Below are positions 17,468 through 28,846 of a DNA stretch of 64,000 nucleotides, one piece after another (the first letter of the stretch is position 1; every line of letters starts with the position of its first letter). This stretch comes from Photobacterium sp. TY1-4 (GTDB lineage Bacteria; Pseudomonadota; Gammaproteobacteria; Enterobacterales; Vibrionaceae). Location: NCBI RefSeq assembly GCF_025398175.1, contig NZ_CP099734.1:620001-684000 (forward strand), written 5' to 3'. The notes below the pieces were generated by a model. It ran no database searches. It saw nothing but the letters and a program-made list of their open reading frames with translations, and was not told the DNA's origin. The position numbers and the translations under genes are program-made.

Positions 17468-18196
17468 ATGACCACGAATCCTAAACCGACTTATCAACGA
17501 ATTTTGCTTAAGCTGAGCGGTGAAGCGCTGCAGGGCGATGAAGGTTTTGGTATTGACGCAAATGTTCTTGACCGTATGGCGCAAGAAATCAAAGAATTGA
17601 TCGAACTGGGTGTACAAGTTGGCTTGGTTATCGGTGGTGGTAACCTGTTCCGTGGTGCAGGCCTGGCTGAAGCAGGGATGAACCGAGTTGTGGGCGACCA
17701 CATGGGCATGCTGGCGACCGTGATGAATGGCCTGGCCATGCGCGATGCGCTGCACCGTGCCTATGTGAACGCCAAGTTGATGTCTGCAATTCCGCTGAAC
17801 GGTGTTTGTGACAGCTACAATTGGGCTGATGCGATCAGCCAGCTGCGTCAGGGCCGTGTGGTGATTTTCTCTGCCGGTACCGGCAACCCGTTCTTTACCA
17901 CAGACTCTGCTGCCTGCCTGCGCGGGATCGAAATTGAAGCAGATGTGGTGCTGAAAGCGACAAAAGTTGATGGTGTGTTCACAGATGACCCAGTGAAGAA
18001 CCCAGAAGCTGTTCTTTATGATAAGCTAGGCTACAATGACGTTCTGGACAAAGAACTGAAAGTAATGGACTTAGCGGCGTTTACGCTGGCTCGTGACCAT
18101 GGCATGCCAATCCGTGTGTTCAACATGAACAAGCCGGGTGCGCTGCGCCGCGTGGTGATGGGTGAGCAGGAAGGCACGCTCATCTGCAACGATTAA
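17468..18196 (+). CDS. pyrH: Uridylate kinase
   Basis: PyrH phosphorylates UMP to UDP, an essential pyrimidine step. The 242-residue protein belongs to the amino-acid-kinase fold. The [17 protein letters not shown] start, the glycine-rich [10 protein letters not shown] loop and the [23 protein letters not shown] nucleotide region are intact. It sits between tsf and frr, as in E. coli, and follows the tsf terminator by 40 bp. Confidence 0.97.
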   Translation: MTTNPKPTYQRILLKLSGEALQGDEGFGIDANVLDRMAQEIKELIELGVQVGLVIGGGNLFRGAGLAEAGMNRVVGDHMGMLATVMNGLAMRDALHRAYVNAKLMSAIPLNGVCDSYNWADAISQLRQGRVVIFSAGTGNPFFTTDSAACLRGIEIEADVVLKATKVDGVFTDDPVKNPEAVLYDKLGYNDVLDKELKVMDLAAFTLARDHGMPIRVFNMNKPGALRRVVMGEQEGTLICND

Positions 18197-18233
18197 GTGG
18201 CCGACGATTAAGTTCTAATCACTCTTTCTGGCC

Positions 18234-18252
18234 GGGAGCGACTCGCGCTCCC
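18234..18252 (+). other. Hairpin between pyrH and frr
   Basis: A 7-bp stem GGGAGCG / CGCTCCC with a 5-base loop and no T-run. It may stabilise the pyrH 3' end. It is not a standard terminator. Confidence 0.35.
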
Positions 18253-18282
18253 GCGATAGCCGAATCATTAAGGGTATAAACC

Positions 18283-18840
18283 GTGATTGATGAAATTAAA
18301 CAAGACGCTAAAGAGCGTATGGGCAAAAGCGTAGAAGCGCTGAAAAACCAACTGAGCAAAGTACGTACCGGTCGTGCGCACCCAAGCCTGCTTGACGGTC
18401 TTCAGGTGGAATACTACGGTTCAAACACACCGCTGCGCCAGGTTGCCAACGTGATTGCTGAAGATGCACGTACGCTGGCCATCACTGTGTTCGACAAAGA
18501 GCTGACGCAGAAAGTTGAAAAAGCGATCATGATGTCAGATCTGGGCCTGAACCCAATGTCTGCCGGTACCGTGATCCGTGTACCGTTGCCACCGCTGACT
18601 GAAGAGCGTCGTCGTGATCTGGTGAAGATCGTGCGTGCCGAAGCGGAGCAGGGCCGTGTTGCCGTGCGTAACATTCGCCGTGACGCCAACGCAGACGTGA
18701 AAGGCCTGCTGAAAGAGAAAGAAATCTCTGAAGACGATGATCGTCGCGCGCAGGACGATATCCAGAAGCTGACCGATGCGGCTGTGAAGGAAATCGATGC
18801 GATCCTGGAAGCGAAAGAAAAAGAGCTGATGGAAGTATAA
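18283..18840 (+). CDS. frr: Ribosome recycling factor
   Basis: With EF-G, RRF splits post-termination ribosomes. The 185-residue size is standard. The [14 protein letters not shown] and [37 protein letters not shown] motifs are intact. The start codon is GTG with AGGG upstream. It is followed by a strong terminator just before uppS. Confidence 0.97.
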   Translation: MIDEIKQDAKERMGKSVEALKNQLSKVRTGRAHPSLLDGLQVEYYGSNTPLRQVANVIAEDARTLAITVFDKELTQKVEKAIMMSDLGLNPMSAGTVIRVPLPPLTEERRRDLVKIVRAEAEQGRVAVRNIRRDANADVKGLLKEKEISEDDDRRAQDDIQKLTDAAVKEIDAILEAKEKELMEV

Positions 18841-18877
18841 GACGCCACGTCTTTGTCATTAGCGAAAGAGAGGTCAG

Positions 18878-18909
18878 GCGCTGTGCGTGCAGCACAGCGC
18901 TTTTTTTTT
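18878..18909 (+). terminator. Strong terminator between frr and uppS
   Basis: 9-bp stem GCGCTGTGC / GCACAGCGC with a 5-base loop and nine T. It ends 11 bases before the uppS start, so the T-run overlaps the uppS ribosome-binding region. Confidence 0.93.
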
Positions 18910-18920
18910 GAGGAAGCTCT

Positions 18921-19679
18921 ATGGCAGAACCAGAAACAATGCTTTCTGCTGATAAGCTGCCCAAGCATATTGCTGTGATTATGGATGGCAACGGCCGATG
19001 GGCGAAATCGAAGGGCAAAGCCCGGGTATTTGGCCACAAAGCCGGTGTGGAAGCAGTACGAAAAACAGTGTCGGCCGCCAGCCGGCTCGGGATCCAGGTG
19101 ATCACCCTGTTTGCCTTCAGTAGTGAAAACTGGCGGCGTCCGGAAGAAGAAGTCTCCTTGTTGATGGAGCTCTTCATGACGGTACTGGGTCGAGAAGTGA
19201 AACGTCTGCACAAGAACAATATTCGCCTGCGCATCATTGGCGACACCACCCGCTTCAGTGCGCGCCTGCAAAAGAAAATTGCGGAAGCGCAAGCGTTAAC
19301 TGCTGAGAACACCGGACTCGTCCTGAATGTTGCGGCGAACTATGGCGGTCAATGGGATATCCTGCAGGCAGCCCGGCAACTCGCGCAGCAGGTGGCTGAG
19401 CAGGCGATGCCGGTCGAGGCCATTACGGAAACGACCCTGGCGCAAGCCCTGTCGACTGCCGGTCTGCCGGACGTCGATTTGTTGATCCGAACCAGCGGCG
19501 AGCGGCGGATCAGTAATTTTATGCTGTGGCAGATGGCCTACGCTGAACTGTACTTTACGGAGCAGCACTGGCCGGATTTCGACGAACAGAGTTTGGCGGA
19601 TGCGATTGCCTGGTATGTGAACCGCGAACGTCGGTTCGGGTGTACCGGCGAACAGATACAGGCTTTATTGGAATCATAG
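18921..19679 (+). CDS. uppS: Di-trans,poly-cis-undecaprenyl-diphosphate synthase
   Basis: UppS condenses eight isopentenyl units onto farnesyl diphosphate to give the C55 lipid carrier for peptidoglycan and O-antigen. The 252-residue protein has the catalytic Asp22 in [10 protein letters not shown], the [11 protein letters not shown] motif and the C-terminal [20 protein letters not shown] motif. GAGGAAG precedes the ATG. The strong terminator immediately upstream means its transcript probably starts within or just after frr, or arises by read-through. Confidence 0.97.
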   Translation: MAEPETMLSADKLPKHIAVIMDGNGRWAKSKGKARVFGHKAGVEAVRKTVSAASRLGIQVITLFAFSSENWRRPEEEVSLLMELFMTVLGREVKRLHKNNIRLRIIGDTTRFSARLQKKIAEAQALTAENTGLVLNVAANYGGQWDILQAARQLAQQVAEQAMPVEAITETTLAQALSTAGLPDVDLLIRTSGERRISNFMLWQMAYAELYFTEQHWPDFDEQSLADAIAWYVNRERRFGCTGEQIQALLES

Positions 19680-19826
19680 CCACGACGAGAATATCGTGAC
19701 TCAAGGTGGCTGAAACCAAGGCACAACTGATTCGAGTGTGCCTTGTGCTCCGCTGCCACGGCAGCACTGACAGCAAACGATATGCTGGGCTGTTACCGAA
19801 TATAATAAACAACGAGAGGACGCAGC

Positions 19827-20675
19827 TTGCTTAAGCAACGTATTATTACCGCGCTCATCCTCGCGCCGTTAGTCATTGCAGGGATTTTTTACCTTCCTTT
19901 CCCTGCTTTTGTTTTTGCACTGGCGGCAGTGACTTTGGCCGGTTTTTGGGAATGGACGCAATTTGTAGACGCTAAATCGCGTTGGGGCGCGATGTTAGTC
20001 CCGACTTTGGTACTGGGGGGCTCCATGGCTTGGTTACCCATGGATGTAACCGCCCTGTCTGAACTGGCTCGCTCGCATCAGTACATGCTCGCGGTGGGTG
20101 GGATTTGGTGGCTGGTCGCTTCGCTGCTGGCAATCACTTACCCGGCCAGTGCCACATTTTGGTCAAAAGCCACCTCATTAAAATACCTTTTCGGCTTACT
20201 GACCCTGATCCCGTTCTTCTGGGGCGTGCTGATGCTGCGTGCCGTCAATTACGCCGAAACGCCGTATCACGGTGCTAAATTGGTCCTCCTGGTCTGTATT
20301 CTGGTGTGGGCTGCGGATACCGGCGCCTACTTTACCGGCAAGCGTTTCGGAAAGCGGAAAATGGCGCCGTCTGTCAGCCCGAATAAAACCATTGAAGGCT
20401 TGGTTGGCGGCGCAACGCTGGCTGTACTTGTTACCTGGGGCAGTGCCGCCCTGATGGATATTCCATTTGGTAGCCTGGGCAGTCTGTTGCTGATTGCGGT
20501 GATCACCGTGGTGGCTTCGGTGCTGGGTGATCTGGTTGAAAGTATGTTTAAGCGGGCAGCCGGTGTGAAAGACAGCGGTAGCCTGCTGCCGGGTCACGGC
20601 GGTATTTTGGACCGTATCGACAGCCTGACCGCCGCCCTGCCTGTTTTTGCTTTGCTCTATCTTTGGCTTGTCTGA
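19827..20675 (+). CDS. cdsA: Phosphatidate cytidylyltransferase
   Basis: CdsA makes CDP-diacylglycerol from CTP and phosphatidic acid at the inner membrane. The 282-residue protein has about eight membrane helices and the family signature near the C-terminus (KDSGSLLPGHGGILDRIDSL). The start is TTG at 19827 with GAGAGGA upstream. The 147-bp gap after uppS shows no clear terminator. Confidence 0.96.
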   Translation: MLKQRIITALILAPLVIAGIFYLPFPAFVFALAAVTLAGFWEWTQFVDAKSRWGAMLVPTLVLGGSMAWLPMDVTALSELARSHQYMLAVGGIWWLVASLLAITYPASATFWSKATSLKYLFGLLTLIPFFWGVLMLRAVNYAETPYHGAKLVLLVCILVWAADTGAYFTGKRFGKRKMAPSVSPNKTIEGLVGGATLAVLVTWGSAALMDIPFGSLGSLLLIAVITVVASVLGDLVESMFKRAAGVKDSGSLLPGHGGILDRIDSLTAALPVFALLYLWLV

Positions 20676-20742
20676 TGCATAGCGCCGGGTCCGCCACAGC
20701 GGTGGATCGGGGCTTCGCGCCAAGTCTACCCCCGTGTTTCTG

Positions 20743-20764
20743 AGCAGCCTGCGGGCTGCTTTTT
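20743..20764 (+). terminator. Terminator between cdsA and dxr
   Basis: AGCAGCC / GGCTGCT stem with loop TGCG and four T. It is short and probably partial. Confidence 0.65.
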
Positions 20765-20786
20765 ACAGCTGGATGTAAGTGATTTT

Positions 20787-21983
20787 ATGCGTAAATTAAC
20801 GATTCTTGGTGCGACCGGCTCCATCGGCGGAAGCACGTTGGCAGTTGCCGCTCAAAACCCGGACCTGTTTGAGGTGGTGGCACTGGCGGCAGGGACAAAC
20901 AGCGAGAAAATGTTTGAGCTCTGCCGGCAGTGGCAGCCGAAGTATGCGGTGATGGCGTCTGAGCAGGCTGCCGCGACGCTGAGAGGCCAATTGAATCAGC
21001 ATAATTTACCGACGCAGGTGCTGGCCGGGGTTGACGGGATGTGCCAGGTGGCAGCGCTCGATGAAGTGGATACGGTGATGGCGGCAATTGTCGGTGCGGC
21101 CGGGTTATTGCCGACCATGGCTGCAGTTCGTGCCGGAAAACGAATTCTGCTGGCCAATAAAGAAGCCCTGGTGATGTCAGGGCAGCTGTTTATCGATGCC
21201 TGCCGGGCCAGCGGCGCCGAATTGTTGCCGGTCGATAGCGAGCACAACGCGATTTTCCAGAGCTTGCCGGCGCAGATTCAACAAACCCTGGGGCATTGCG
21301 ATCTGGATGCGCACGGGATCAGTAAAATTCTGCTGACCGGCTCCGGTGGTCCGTTCCGCTATACCGAGGTCAGCGAGCTGGCCAGCGTAACCCCGGCGAT
21401 GGCGATTGCCCACCCGAACTGGTCGATGGGGCCGAAAATTTCGGTTGATTCGGCCACCATGATGAACAAGGGCCTGGAATACATTGAAGCGCGCTGGTTG
21501 TTTAACGCCACGCGTGAGCAAATGGAGGTGATCATCCATCCGCAGTCGGTGATCCATTCCATGGTGCAGTATAAAGACGGTTCGGTGCTGGCGCAGATGG
21601 GGCTGCCGGACATGCGGACCCCAATCGCCTGTGCGATGGCCTATCCTGAAAGGGTAGATGCCGGTGTGGCAGCGCTCGATTTCAGCAAAGTCGGCGAGTT
21701 TACTTTCCTGCAGCCGGATTTCTCCCGTTATCCGTGTCTGAAGCTGGCGATGGATGCCTGTTACAGCGGGCAAGCGGCCACCACCGCGCTCAATGCCGCC
21801 AATGAAGAAGCGGTTGCGGCGTTTTTGGATCACCAGCTCACATTTACGGACATTGCGCGGGTCAACCAGCAGGTTCTGGAGCTGGCGCAAATGACGGAGC
21901 CCACTGACTTGGAAAGCGTCATTGAGCTGGATAGAATGGCGCGAGTTTTGGCTCGGGAAGTGATTGGTAAGGTATCGTTATGA
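20787..21983 (+). CDS. dxr: 1-deoxy-D-xylulose-5-phosphate reductoisomerase
   Basis: Dxr catalyses the first committed step of the MEP isoprenoid pathway, using NADPH. The 398-residue protein opens with the dinucleotide motif [11 protein letters not shown]. It has the metal-binding [10 protein letters not shown] segment and the flexible-loop/substrate segment [23 protein letters not shown]. Its stop overlaps the rseP start by four bases, so the two are translationally coupled. Confidence 0.97.
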   Translation: MRKLTILGATGSIGGSTLAVAAQNPDLFEVVALAAGTNSEKMFELCRQWQPKYAVMASEQAAATLRGQLNQHNLPTQVLAGVDGMCQVAALDEVDTVMAAIVGAAGLLPTMAAVRAGKRILLANKEALVMSGQLFIDACRASGAELLPVDSEHNAIFQSLPAQIQQTLGHCDLDAHGISKILLTGSGGPFRYTEVSELASVTPAMAIAHPNWSMGPKISVDSATMMNKGLEYIEARWLFNATREQMEVIIHPQSVIHSMVQYKDGSVLAQMGLPDMRTPIACAMAYPERVDAGVAALDFSKVGEFTFLQPDFSRYPCLKLAMDACYSGQAATTALNAANEEAVAAFLDHQLTFTDIARVNQQVLELAQMTEPTDLESVIELDRMARVLAREVIGKVSL

Positions 21984-23335
21984 TGGGTATTTTGTGGAAC
22001 CTGGGCGCATTTCTCGTTGCGCTGGGAATATTGATTGCTGTACACGAATACGGTCACTTTTGGGTCGCCCGCCGTTGTGGTGTCTATGTCGAGCGCTTCT
22101 CGATTGGTTTTGGCCGCGCGCTGTGGCGCAAAGTCGGCAAAGACGGCACAGAATATACCCTGGCGATGATCCCGCTGGGCGGCTATGTCAAAATGCTCGA
22201 CGGCCGGGTGGATGATGTCCCGGTCGAGAAACAGCACCTGGCGTTTAATCACAAGCCGCTGTGGCAGCGCAGTGCGATTGTGGCTGCCGGACCGCTGGCT
22301 AATTTCCTGTTTGCGATTTTTGCTTACTGGGTAGTGTACCTGATCGGCGTGCCGGCGGTTCGCCCGGTGGTCGGGGAAGTCGCCCCGCAGTCGATTGCGG
22401 CCGAGGCAGGAATTCGCAGCGGGATGGAACTAAAATCCATTTCGGGAATCCAAACCGCTGATTGGGAATCTGCCAATATGGCGATGATCTCCCACATCGG
22501 TGATCAGGAAATGGTGATCACGGTTGCAGAGGCGGAAGGTGGTTATGAGATCCGCCGGACGCTGGATTTACGCTCCTGGTCCTTTGACCCGGACCGCGAG
22601 CCGGTGCTGACGTCGTTGGGGATCACCCCGTACTCACCGCCAATCACCCTGGTCATTGCCAGACTGGTGGAAGGGGGCGCGGCTCTGACGGCGGGATTAC
22701 AGCTTGATGATGAGATTGTGGCCATTGCGCAGGTTCCGGTGACCGAGTGGCAGCAAGTGGTGGATGCAGTGCGCGCCCACCCGCAGCAACCGCTGGCACT
22801 GACGGTGCGCCGCGATGGCCAGACATTACCACTGACGCTGGTGCCAGACAGTAAGACCCTGGGTGACGGACAAGTGATCGGGTATGCCGGGTTTGCCCCG
22901 CAGGTCGAACCTTGGCCGGAGTCATACCGGATCAATTTGCAATATGGCCCGATTGCGGCTGTGGGGAAAGCGGTTGAAAAAACCTGGCAACTGGTCACCC
23001 TGACATTCGACATGGTCACCAAGTTGGTGACGGGTGACGTTGCGATTAAAAACCTCAGCGGCCCGATTTCCATCGCCAAAGGGGCGGGAATGACGGCAGA
23101 TTACGGGGTGGTTTATTTTCTGGGGTTCCTGGCGCTGATTAGTGTCAACCTGGGGATTGTGAACCTGTTACCGCTGCCGGTGCTGGATGGTGGACACTTG
23201 ATGTTCTTCGCCATTGAAGCGGTAACCCGTCGTCCTGTTTCTGAACGTGTTCAGGAGATAGGCTACAGAGTGGGCTCAGCCATTTTGGTTGCGTTAATGG
23301 CCGTTGCGCTATTCAATGACTTTACCCGCCTTTGA
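21980..23335 (+). CDS. rseP: Site-2 zinc metalloprotease RseP
   Basis: RseP cuts the anti-sigma factor RseA within the membrane to release sigma-E under envelope stress, and clears signal-peptide remnants. The 451-residue protein has HEYGH (H22, E23, H26) in its first membrane helix and two periplasmic PDZ domains. The second zinc motif is near the C-terminus ([13 protein letters not shown]). The start is one of two overlapping ATGs (21980 or 21983). It is followed directly by bamA, a sigma-E-related neighbour in many genomes. Confidence 0.97.
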   Translation: MMGILWNLGAFLVALGILIAVHEYGHFWVARRCGVYVERFSIGFGRALWRKVGKDGTEYTLAMIPLGGYVKMLDGRVDDVPVEKQHLAFNHKPLWQRSAIVAAGPLANFLFAIFAYWVVYLIGVPAVRPVVGEVAPQSIAAEAGIRSGMELKSISGIQTADWESANMAMISHIGDQEMVITVAEAEGGYEIRRTLDLRSWSFDPDREPVLTSLGITPYSPPITLVIARLVEGGAALTAGLQLDDEIVAIAQVPVTEWQQVVDAVRAHPQQPLALTVRRDGQTLPLTLVPDSKTLGDGQVIGYAGFAPQVEPWPESYRINLQYGPIAAVGKAVEKTWQLVTLTFDMVTKLVTGDVAIKNLSGPISIAKGAGMTADYGVVYFLGFLALISVNLGIVNLLPLPVLDGGHLMFFAIEAVTRRPVSERVQEIGYRVGSAILVALMAVALFNDFTRL

Positions 23336-23380
23336 ACAGTGCTTAAGCGCGATTTTTAGCAAGGAATAATCAGAACACTA

Positions 23381-25804
23381 ATGGCGATAAAAAATTTATT
23401 GGTCGCATCACTGATACTCGGTAGTAGTGTTGCGCAGAGCGCGGAACAATTTGTAGTTGAAGACATTCGTTTTGAAGGCTTGCAGCGCGTCACCTTAGGG
23501 GCGGCTTTGTTGGCCATGCCGGTCCGCGTTGGCGATGGCGTGGATGAGCGCGATATTTCGGAGGTGATTCAATCCCTTTTTGCATCCGGCAACTTTGAAG
23601 ATATCCAGGTGTTCCGCGACGGGGACACCCTGTTGGTCAAGGTGCTGGAGCGTCCGACGATTGCCAGTATCACCTTCTCCGGCAATAAGGCGATCAAAGA
23701 AGAGCAGCTGAAGGAAAACTTGGATGCCTCGCGCATCTCGGTGGGGGAAGCGCTGGATCGCACCACCCTCAGTAAGATCGAAAAAGGGCTGGAAGACTTC
23801 TATTACAGCGTCGGAAAATACAATGCGACGGTTAAGGCTGTGGTCACGCCGTTGCCGCGCAATCGCGCGGACTTGAAGTTTGTCTTTACCGAAGGGGTGT
23901 CTGCCAAAATCCAGCAGATTAACTTTATCGGGAACACTGTCTTTACCGACGAAGAGCTGCAGGACAAGTTTAACCTCCAGGCGGAAGTGCCGTGGTGGAA
24001 CTTCCTGGCGGATGAAAAATATCAGAAACAGGTGCTGGCCGGCGATTTGGAAACCCTGCGCTCGCAGTACCTGAATAATGGTTACCTCAAGTACAAGCTT
24101 GAATCGACCCAGGTGGCGATTTCACCGGACAAGAAAGGGGTGTATATCACCCTCAAGATCAATGAAGGTGAGCAGTACCGCGTTCAGGGGGTCAGCTTTC
24201 GCGGCAACCTGATGGATAAGGGCGACGAGCTTGAGAGCCTGGTGACCATCAAGGGTGGTGAAGTCTATAACGGCGCCAAGGTGACGGCGCTGGAAGAAGC
24301 GGTGAAGCGGAAGCTGGGTGAGTTGGGCTATGCCTACCCGCAGGTGACCACTATCCCGGATTTCGATGATGCCAACCAGCAAGTTTCCCTGATTGTGAAT
24401 GTCGATCCGGGGAAACGGATTTATGTCCGCAATATCGGTTTCTCCGGCAACGTCTCGACTAAAGATGAAGTGTTGCGCCGGGAAATGCGCCAGATGGAAG
24501 GCAGCTGGCTCAACTCCAAATCCGTTGAGCGGGGTAAAGAGCGTCTGAACCGGACCGGTTTCTTTGAAACGGTGGATGTTCAGACGGTTCGGGTACCGGG
24601 CACCGACGATCAGGTTGATCTGCAATACTCTGTGAAGGAAGCCAACGCCGGTAACATCAACTTCGGGATTGGCTACGGCACCGAATCCGGGATCAGTTTC
24701 CAGGCCGGGATCCAGCAGGACAACTTCCTGGGGACCGGGAATCGCTTCGGCATCAGTGCGATGATGAACGATTACCAGAAAAATATCAGCATGGAGTATC
24801 GTGACCCGTACTTCACGCTGGACGGCGTCAGCTTGGGCGGGAAAGTTTACTACAACGAGTTCGAAGCATCGGATGCGAACATTTCGGACTATACCAACCA
24901 GAGCTACGGCACCAGCCTGACCTGGGGTTTCCCGTTTGACGAGCTGAACTTCTTCGAATTTGGCCTGGGCTATGATCACAACAAGATCTCCAATACCCAG
25001 GAGTATTACCAGATCGAGAAATTCAAGGCGATCCACGGTTTTGACCGTGGTGATAATGTGATCGAGCTCGATGACTTCGACTGGTCGGTTTCCTGGACCC
25101 GCAATAACCTCAACCGCGGCTATTTCCCGACGGCGGGGAATCACCAGCGGGCGTCGTTCCGGATGACGATTCCGGGCTCAGATGCGCAATATTTCAAGGT
25201 GCAGTACAACGTTCGTCAGTACTATCCTCTGGATGAAGACCATCACTTCAGCCTGCTGCTGCGCGGTAAGCTGGGCTATGGTAACGGTTACGGCACCACG
25301 GATAACGGCAGTGATCACCTGCTGCCGTTCTATGAAAACTTCTATGCCGGTGGTTTCTCGACCCTGCGTGGTTTCCGCTCGAACACGGTGGGTCCGAAAG
25401 CCGTCTATATCGGCGGTTGTCCATCCGGCGGGATCGGTGGCGGCGGGAATAACAGCTGTGCAACCGGGACCGATGATGCGGCCGGGGGGAACGCCGTGGC
25501 GCTGGGAAGCGTCGAACTGATTGTCCCGACCCCGTTTGCATCGGAAGAAGCCCAGAACCAGTTACGCACCAGTGTGTTCGTGGATGCCGGGACGGTATGG
25601 GATACTGAATATGATCTGACGGATTCGGATGGGAGATTCTTGAATGACTACTCTGATCCATCCTTGATCCGGGCATCGTATGGTGCTGCATTGCAGTGGA
25701 TGTCCCCGATGGGGCCGCTCGTATTCTCGGTTGCACGTCCAATCAAGAAATACGAAGGGGATGATGAAGAGTTCTTCACCTTCACCATCGGTCGCACATT
25801 CTAA
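23381..25804 (+). CDS. bamA: Outer-membrane assembly factor BamA
   Basis: BamA is the core of the complex that inserts beta-barrel proteins into the outer membrane. The 807-residue protein has a signal peptide (cut after about residue 21), five POTRA domains to about residue 425 and a 16-stranded barrel ending in GRTF with a terminal aromatic. The conserved RGF of loop 6 is at 663-665. Loop 6 also carries a glycine-rich stretch with two cysteines ([16 protein letters not shown]), probably a disulfide like that of E. coli BamA. Confidence 0.97.
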   Translation: MAIKNLLVASLILGSSVAQSAEQFVVEDIRFEGLQRVTLGAALLAMPVRVGDGVDERDISEVIQSLFASGNFEDIQVFRDGDTLLVKVLERPTIASITFSGNKAIKEEQLKENLDASRISVGEALDRTTLSKIEKGLEDFYYSVGKYNATVKAVVTPLPRNRADLKFVFTEGVSAKIQQINFIGNTVFTDEELQDKFNLQAEVPWWNFLADEKYQKQVLAGDLETLRSQYLNNGYLKYKLESTQVAISPDKKGVYITLKINEGEQYRVQGVSFRGNLMDKGDELESLVTIKGGEVYNGAKVTALEEAVKRKLGELGYAYPQVTTIPDFDDANQQVSLIVNVDPGKRIYVRNIGFSGNVSTKDEVLRREMRQMEGSWLNSKSVERGKERLNRTGFFETVDVQTVRVPGTDDQVDLQYSVKEANAGNINFGIGYGTESGISFQAGIQQDNFLGTGNRFGISAMMNDYQKNISMEYRDPYFTLDGVSLGGKVYYNEFEASDANISDYTNQSYGTSLTWGFPFDELNFFEFGLGYDHNKISNTQEYYQIEKFKAIHGFDRGDNVIELDDFDWSVSWTRNNLNRGYFPTAGNHQRASFRMTIPGSDAQYFKVQYNVRQYYPLDEDHHFSLLLRGKLGYGNGYGTTDNGSDHLLPFYENFYAGGFSTLRGFRSNTVGPKAVYIGGCPSGGIGGGGNNSCATGTDDAAGGNAVALGSVELIVPTPFASEEAQNQLRTSVFVDAGTVWDTEYDLTDSDGRFLNDYSDPSLIRASYGAALQWMSPMGPLVFSVARPIKKYEGDDEEFFTFTIGRTF

Positions 25805-25822
25805 TCAATTAAGGAGAGTCTT

Positions 25823-26332
25823 TTGAAACAGTGGATTAAAGCGGCAGGCCTGAGCCTGGTGATTATTTCTTCATCGATGTATGCCAATGCTGCGGAAGCT
25901 GCGCAAAAAGTCGGCTATGTTGCAACTGGTCAGGCTATGGCTCAGCTGGCAAAACGGTATAATGTGCCACAAAAGCTGCGCAATGAATTTAAAGATCGCA
26001 TCGACGAATTGCGCGGTATTGAAAATAGCATGAAGACGAAAGTCGAAAAGCTCAAGCGTGATGGCGAGCTGATGAGTGCCGCTGATCGCACCAAGCTACA
26101 GCGTGAAATGGCTGCCCTGGAATCGGACTATAAGCTGAAAGCCAAGGCTTTGCAGGAAGATCAACGTCGTCGCGGCGCTGAAGAAGAGCAGAAACTGGTT
26201 CAGAAAATTCGCCAGGCAATTCAAGATGTTGCCAAGCGTGAAGGCTATGATTTGGTGCTTGATGCCAATGCCGTGCTGCATGCCAGTCCGAAAGATGACT
26301 TGTCGTCGAAGGTGATTGCCGCGGTGAAATAA
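25823..26332 (+). CDS. skp: Periplasmic chaperone Skp/OmpH
   Basis: Skp is a trimeric periplasmic chaperone that keeps unfolded outer-membrane proteins soluble on the way to BamA. The 169-residue protein has a signal peptide ending near NAAEA, a long basic coiled-coil arm (about 60-130) and a C-terminal core strand with DLVLDANAVL. The start is TTG with AAGGAG eight bases upstream. It directly follows bamA. Confidence 0.95.
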   Translation: MKQWIKAAGLSLVIISSSMYANAAEAAQKVGYVATGQAMAQLAKRYNVPQKLRNEFKDRIDELRGIENSMKTKVEKLKRDGELMSAADRTKLQREMAALESDYKLKAKALQEDQRRRGAEEEQKLVQKIRQAIQDVAKREGYDLVLDANAVLHASPKDDLSSKVIAAVK

Positions 26333-26379
26333 GCAGCGCGCAACATCGGGTTGAGCATGGCAGTAATCAAGTCGAAAGC

Positions 26380-26407
26380 GGATGGTCATCTCGGGTGGCC
26401 ATCCCTT
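26380..26407 (+). terminator. Weak hairpin between skp and lpxD
   Basis: GGATGG / CCATCC stem with adjacent partial pairing, followed by only three T. At most a partial terminator. Confidence 0.35.
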
Positions 26408-26482
26408 TCGCTTTGCTGTTTCTGGGAGACCCTCAGGGGCGCCAATCACCGCTGAACAATGATAAAAAATTTAAGGTAACAC

Positions 26483-27508
26483 ATGGCTGGAATTACTCTT
26501 GCTGAAATAGCAGCGAAACTGGGGGCAGAGCTACGCGGAGATGGCACTGTCAGCATTGAATCGATCGCGGGCACCAACCAAGCCGGGCAGGGTGACATCA
26601 CGTTTTTGTCGAGCAGCAAATACCGCAAGCATCTGGCCGAATGCCGGGCTTCGGCGGTGATCCTCAAAGAAGCGGATCTGCCTTATTTTGACGGCAATGC
26701 CCTGGTGATGAACGACCCGTACCTGGGCTATGCACTTGTGGCTCAGCTGCTGGATACCACGCCAGCCGCGGCGACCGAGATTGCCCCAAGTGCTTATGTC
26801 GCTGATGACGTGGTACTGGGCGAAGGTGTGGCCATCGGCCACAATGCCGTGATTGAATCCGGTGTGACGCTGGGCGATCACGCCCAGATTGGCCCAGGGT
26901 GTTTTGTCGGTAAAAATGCAGAGATTGGCGCGCGGAGCAAACTCTGGGCCAATGTGAGCATTTACCACAACGTAGTGCTGGGCACCGATTGTCTGGTACA
27001 GGCCGGCACTGTGATTGGTTCAGACGGCTTCGGATACGCCAACAACAAAGGCGAGTGGGTCAAGATCCCGCAACTGGGCAGCGTTCGCATTGGGAGCCGG
27101 GTGGAAATCGGTGCCGGGACGACCATTGACCGGGGTGCCCTGGAAGATACCATCATTGAAGATAACGTGATTATCGACAACCAGATGCAAATTGCCCACA
27201 ACGTGCAGATTGGTTACGGCACCGCGATGGCGGGCGGCACGATTGTCGCCGGCAGTACCAAAATTGGTAAATACTGTATTATCGGCGGCGCGTCCGTGTT
27301 GAACGGTCATATCGAGATCGCCGATGGCGTGACCATCACCGGCATGGGGATGGTGATGCGCAGTATCGAAGAGAAGGGGATGTACTCTTCCGGGATCCCG
27401 TTGCAGCCCAACAAAGAATGGCGCAAGACCGCGGCCCGCACCATGAAGATTGATGACATGAATAAACGGCTCAAGGCGGTTGAGAAGAAGCTGGACGAAA
27501 ACAGCTGA
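26483..27508 (+). CDS. lpxD: UDP-3-O-(3-hydroxyacyl)glucosamine N-acyltransferase
   Basis: LpxD adds the second (N-linked) hydroxyacyl chain in lipid A synthesis, using acyl-ACP. The 341-residue protein has an N-terminal uridine-binding domain, then a left-handed parallel beta helix of hexapeptide repeats (about 100-290) and a C-terminal helix. The catalytic His239 lies in [12 protein letters not shown], the same number as in E. coli. It is in the lpxD-fabZ-lpxA-lpxB order. Confidence 0.97.
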   Translation: MAGITLAEIAAKLGAELRGDGTVSIESIAGTNQAGQGDITFLSSSKYRKHLAECRASAVILKEADLPYFDGNALVMNDPYLGYALVAQLLDTTPAAATEIAPSAYVADDVVLGEGVAIGHNAVIESGVTLGDHAQIGPGCFVGKNAEIGARSKLWANVSIYHNVVLGTDCLVQAGTVIGSDGFGYANNKGEWVKIPQLGSVRIGSRVEIGAGTTIDRGALEDTIIEDNVIIDNQMQIAHNVQIGYGTAMAGGTIVAGSTKIGKYCIIGGASVLNGHIEIADGVTITGMGMVMRSIEEKGMYSSGIPLQPNKEWRKTAARTMKIDDMNKRLKAVEKKLDENS

Positions 27509-27530
27509 TCGCCTTCGCCGAATCAACAGG

Positions 27531-27554
27531 TCCGCACACTCTGCGGATCTTTTT
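27531..27554 (+). terminator. Weak terminator between lpxD and fabZ
   Basis: TCCGCA / TGCGGA stem with a 5-base loop, followed by TCTTTTT. Short, possibly partial. Confidence 0.55.
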
Positions 27555-27603
27555 GCGGTAGAATGAGCCCATATTGACTTTTATTTAAGACAGGAATGCA
27601 GTT

Positions 27604-28059
27604 TTGACGAGCGAAAACAAGACGCTAAATATCACAGAGATTCAGGAACTTTTGCCACATCGCTATCCGTTTCTGATGATTGATCGCGTAACCGACTACG
27701 AAGAGGGTAAAACCCTGACCGCGATTAAGAATGTTTCTGTGAATGAGCCGCAGTTTACCGGCCACTTTCCGAAGATGCCGGTTTTCCCGGGGGTCATGAT
27801 CCTGGAAGCCATGGCTCAGGCGACTGGTCTGCTGGCGTTCAAAACCTTTGGCGCGCCATCGGAAAATGAACTGTATTACTTTGCCAGCATTGATAACGCT
27901 AAATTCCGCAAGCCGGTGGGCCCGGGTGATCAGCTGATCATTGAAGTGGAATTCCTGAAAGAGCGCCGCGGTATTGCGATGTTTAATGGGGTTGCCAGAG
28001 TTGATGGCGACGTCGTGTGCTCTGCCGAACTGAAATGTGCAAGACGAGAGTTTTCATGA
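27604..28059 (+). CDS. fabZ: 3-hydroxyacyl-ACP dehydratase FabZ
   Basis: FabZ dehydrates 3-hydroxyacyl-ACP in fatty acid elongation and competes with LpxA/LpxD for hydroxyacyl-ACP. The 151-residue hot-dog-fold protein has catalytic His54 (FTGHFP) and Glu68 (MILEAMAQ). The start is TTG with AGGA upstream. The stop overlaps the lpxA start (ATGA), so fatty acid and lipid A synthesis are translationally coupled. Confidence 0.97.
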   Translation: MTSENKTLNITEIQELLPHRYPFLMIDRVTDYEEGKTLTAIKNVSVNEPQFTGHFPKMPVFPGVMILEAMAQATGLLAFKTFGAPSENELYYFASIDNAKFRKPVGPGDQLIIEVEFLKERRGIAMFNGVARVDGDVVCSAELKCARREFS

Positions 28060-28844
28060 TTCACGAAACAGCCCAAATCCACCCGTCGGCGGTGGTCGAA
28101 GCAGGGGCAATTCTCGGTGCCAACGTGAAAGTGGGTCCGTTTAGCTACATCGGTGCTGATGTTGAAATCGGTGAAGGGACAGAAATTATGTCCCACGTGG
28201 TAGTGAAAGGTCCGACCAAGATTGGCCGTGAGAACCGCATCTTCCAGTTTGCTTCCATTGGCGAAGAGTGCCAGGACCTGAAATATGCCGGTGAGCCGAC
28301 CCGTCTGGAAATTGGCGATCGCAACACCATCCGCGAAAGCGTAACCATGCACCGCGGTACGGTTCAGGACAACGGGATCACCAAAGTCGGCAATGACAAC
28401 CTGTTCATGATTAACGCCCATGTGGCGCATGACTGTGTCGTCGGCGACCGCTGTATTTTTGCCAATAACGCAACCCTGGCCGGTCATGTGACCGTGGGCA
28501 ACCATGCGATTGTCGGCGGAATGTCTGCGATTCACCAGTTCTGTACCATTGGCGATCACTGTATGCTGGGCGGTGGCTCGATTGTCGTTCAGGACGTCCC
28601 ACCGTACGTGATGGCGCAGGGTAACCACTGTGCGCCGTTCGGCATCAACGTCGAAGGCCTCAAGCGCCGTGGCTTTGAGAAAGAAGATATCAAAGCAATT
28701 CGTGCGGTGTATAAGGCGCTGTACCGCTCAGGCAAGACCCTGGCGGAAGTGAAGCCGGAAATCGAAGCCCTGGCGCAAACGCATGCCCCGGTGCAACGGT
28801 TTGTCGACTTCTTCGAGCAATCAACGCGCGGAATCATTCGCTGA
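28056..28844 (+). CDS. lpxA: UDP-N-acetylglucosamine O-acyltransferase
   Basis: LpxA adds the first hydroxyacyl chain to UDP-GlcNAc, the first step of lipid A synthesis. The 262-residue protein is a hexapeptide-repeat beta helix with a helical C-terminal domain. The catalytic His125 lies in [11 protein letters not shown]. The start at 28056 overlaps the fabZ stop and removes a spurious 13-residue extension. Confidence 0.97.
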   Translation: MIHETAQIHPSAVVEAGAILGANVKVGPFSYIGADVEIGEGTEIMSHVVVKGPTKIGRENRIFQFASIGEECQDLKYAGEPTRLEIGDRNTIRESVTMHRGTVQDNGITKVGNDNLFMINAHVAHDCVVGDRCIFANNATLAGHVTVGNHAIVGGMSAIHQFCTIGDHCMLGGGSIVVQDVPPYVMAQGNHCAPFGINVEGLKRRGFEKEDIKAIRAVYKALYRSGKTLAEVKPEIEALAQTHAPVQRFVDFFEQSTRGIIR

Positions 28845-28846
28845 AT

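Noticed and set aside
25425..25470. Cysteine- and glycine-rich stretch in BamA as an unusual insertion
   Set aside because: BamA proteins commonly have a cysteine pair in loop 6, and the flanking RGF and barrel strands are intact.
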